From positions 1 to 6,573 of the forward strand of contig CAYRRA010000218.1 in the NCBI GenBank assembly GCA_964426355.1: 6,573 nt of DNA, given 5' to 3'. Source of the stretch: JAJFTV01 sp964426355. GTDB taxonomy: Bacteria; Chloroflexota; Anaerolineae; Anaerolineales; Anaerolineaceae. Under the pieces are notes generated by a model. That model ran no database searches and was not told the DNA's origin. It worked only from the letters and a program-made list of their open reading frames with translations. The position numbers and the translations under genes are program-made. Positions 6,153-6,573 of the stretch are shown one piece after another. Every line of letters begins with the position of its first letter. Position 1 is the stretch's first letter.

Positions 6153-6190
6153 AAATGATCCACTCCGTTCATCGTTTTCTTATCTGGTTT

Positions 6191-6216
6191 GACGGTTATC
6201 CGTGGAAAAAGTTTCA
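6191..6216 (-). promoter_or_regulatory. ECF-sigma-type promoter of the DUF4097 operon
   Basis: Read on the minus strand, TGAAAC (6211-6216) is followed after exactly 16 nt by CGTC (6191-6194). This matches the well-known ECF consensus TGAAAC-N16-CGTC/CGTA of sigmaW, sigmaX and sigmaM type factors at every position. Transcription would begin near 6184, giving a leader of about 30 nt that contains the GGAG ribosome-binding site. The neighbouring ECF sigma factor is the obvious candidate to use it. Confidence 0.75.
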
Positions 6217-6229
6217 GATTCACAAAAAA

Positions 6230-6255
6230 TGAAACTTTCCCGCTAAAATACAGTC
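6230..6255 (+). promoter_or_regulatory. ECF-sigma-type promoter of the sigma-factor gene (autoregulatory)
   Basis: TGAAAC (6230-6235) is followed after 16 nt by AGTC (6252-6255), one mismatch from CGTC. It shares TGAAACTTT and GTCAAA with the opposing promoter at the same 16-nt spacing. The 9-bp arms AAAGTTTCA (6208-6216) and TGAAACTTT (6230-6238) therefore form an inverted repeat, which follows from two facing-away promoters and need not be an operator. A start near 6261 would give a leader of about 24 nt before the GTG codon. Confidence 0.65.
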
Positions 6256-6284
6256 AAAGATACTAGAGGCAAGGTGACAACTTC

Positions 6285-6573
6285 GTGGAAGCACAAGAGC
6301 AGCAGATCATCCAACAGGCTCAAAGCGGCAGCGCGTCTGCATTTGCAGCATTGGTCAACCTGCACGCCCGCTATGTTTATAACCTGGCGCTGCGCATCGT
6401 GCAGAACCCGCAGGAAGCCGAAGACCTCTCGCAAGAAGTGTTTATCCGCGTCTGGAAGGCGCTGCCGGGTTTTCGCGCCGGCTCTGCCTTTCGCACCTGG
6501 CTGTACCGCATCGTCGTCAACCTGTGTTACGATCGCCTGCCCAGGCTGCGCAAGGAAATAAACGCAATGGATG
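6285..6573 (+). CDS. ECF-type RNA polymerase sigma factor, N-terminal part (cut by window edge)
   Basis: The first 96 residues of a sigma-70 family factor of the extracytoplasmic-function type, which redirects RNA polymerase to TGAAAC/CGTC-like promoters. Visible are region 2.1-2.2 (residues 20-61: AFAALVNLHARYVYNLALRI then AEDLSQEVFIRVWKAL) and the start of region 2.3-2.4 (FRTWLYRIVVNLCYDRL, 69-85), which melts and reads the -10 element. Region 4, which reads the -35 element, lies beyond the edge. The start is GTG 6285: AAGGTGA (6271-6277) lies 7 nt upstream, and the in-frame TAG at 6264-6266 leaves no earlier start. The ATG frame opening at 6274 is out of frame and wrong. It is divergent from the DUF4097-DUF6249 operon across a spacer with paired ECF promoters, so it probably controls both. 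An anti-sigma gene would be expected downstream but cannot be seen. Confidence 0.95.
   Translation, partial: MEAQEQQIIQQAQSGSASAFAALVNLHARYVYNLALRIVQNPQEAEDLSQEVFIRVWKALPGFRAGSAFRTWLYRIVVNLCYDRLPRLRKEINAMD

Noticed and set aside
5272..6158. Long plus-strand open frames (161 and 204 codons) antisense to the DUF4097 gene
   Set aside because: They are shadows of the repetitive beta-helix coding sequence and lack ribosome-binding sites and family signatures.
6189..6194. TTGACG as a sigma-70 -35 box for the sigma gene
   Set aside because: No -10-like sequence at 16-18 nt. The same bases read on the other strand form the CGTC -10 of the ECF-type promoter.
6274..6561. ATG-started plus-strand frame at the right end
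   Set aside because: Its translation is Arg/Cys/Ser-rich nonsense. The overlapping GTG frame at 6285 gives a clear ECF sigma factor.

Overview
The window looks like a chromosomal piece from a monoderm-type bacterium of intermediate G+C. The best guess is phylum Chloroflexota (Anaerolineae-like). This rests on lipoproteins with Pro/Glu/Thr-rich linkers rich in 'PTATSEP' and 'PPTPEP' type runs, an Opp/Dpp-type transporter, and the overall gene style. It is an inference from style; no marker gene is present.

Left part (1-2164, minus strand): an oligopeptide/dipeptide-type ABC importer. A family 5 solute-binding lipoprotein (575-2164) is followed by the start of a DppB/OppB-type permease, cut by the window edge. 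The 191-nt gap between them holds two hairpins, one followed by a T-run in the direction of transcription. They probably tune how much permease is made relative to binding protein. A 552-nt divergent spacer (2165-2716) then separates this operon from a plus-strand gene.

Middle (2717-4374): a lipoprotein of unknown function (2717-3811) whose outer part is two diverged copies of one domain. After it comes about 560 nt without a convincing gene but full of structure: TGATGGG tandem repeats, a perfect 12-bp hairpin, and five copies of the self-complementary decamer GGATAAATCC or variants. Two copies are arranged as a nested 40-nt hairpin. The block ends close to a good intrinsic terminator for the genes on its right.

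Right part (4375-6573): a regulatory module. An ECF sigma factor (6285 onward, cut by the edge) is divergent from a two-gene operon. That operon encodes a membrane-anchored DUF4097-type beta-helix protein and a three-helix membrane protein resembling DUF6249. The 132-nt spacer between the divergent coding regions carries two back-to-back ECF-type promoters: TGAAAC-N16-CGTC facing the operon and TGAAAC-N16-AGTC facing the sigma gene. The simplest reading is that the sigma factor activates both itself and the envelope-protein operon, an envelope-stress type autoregulatory circuit. The anti-sigma factor, if there is one, would lie beyond the right edge.
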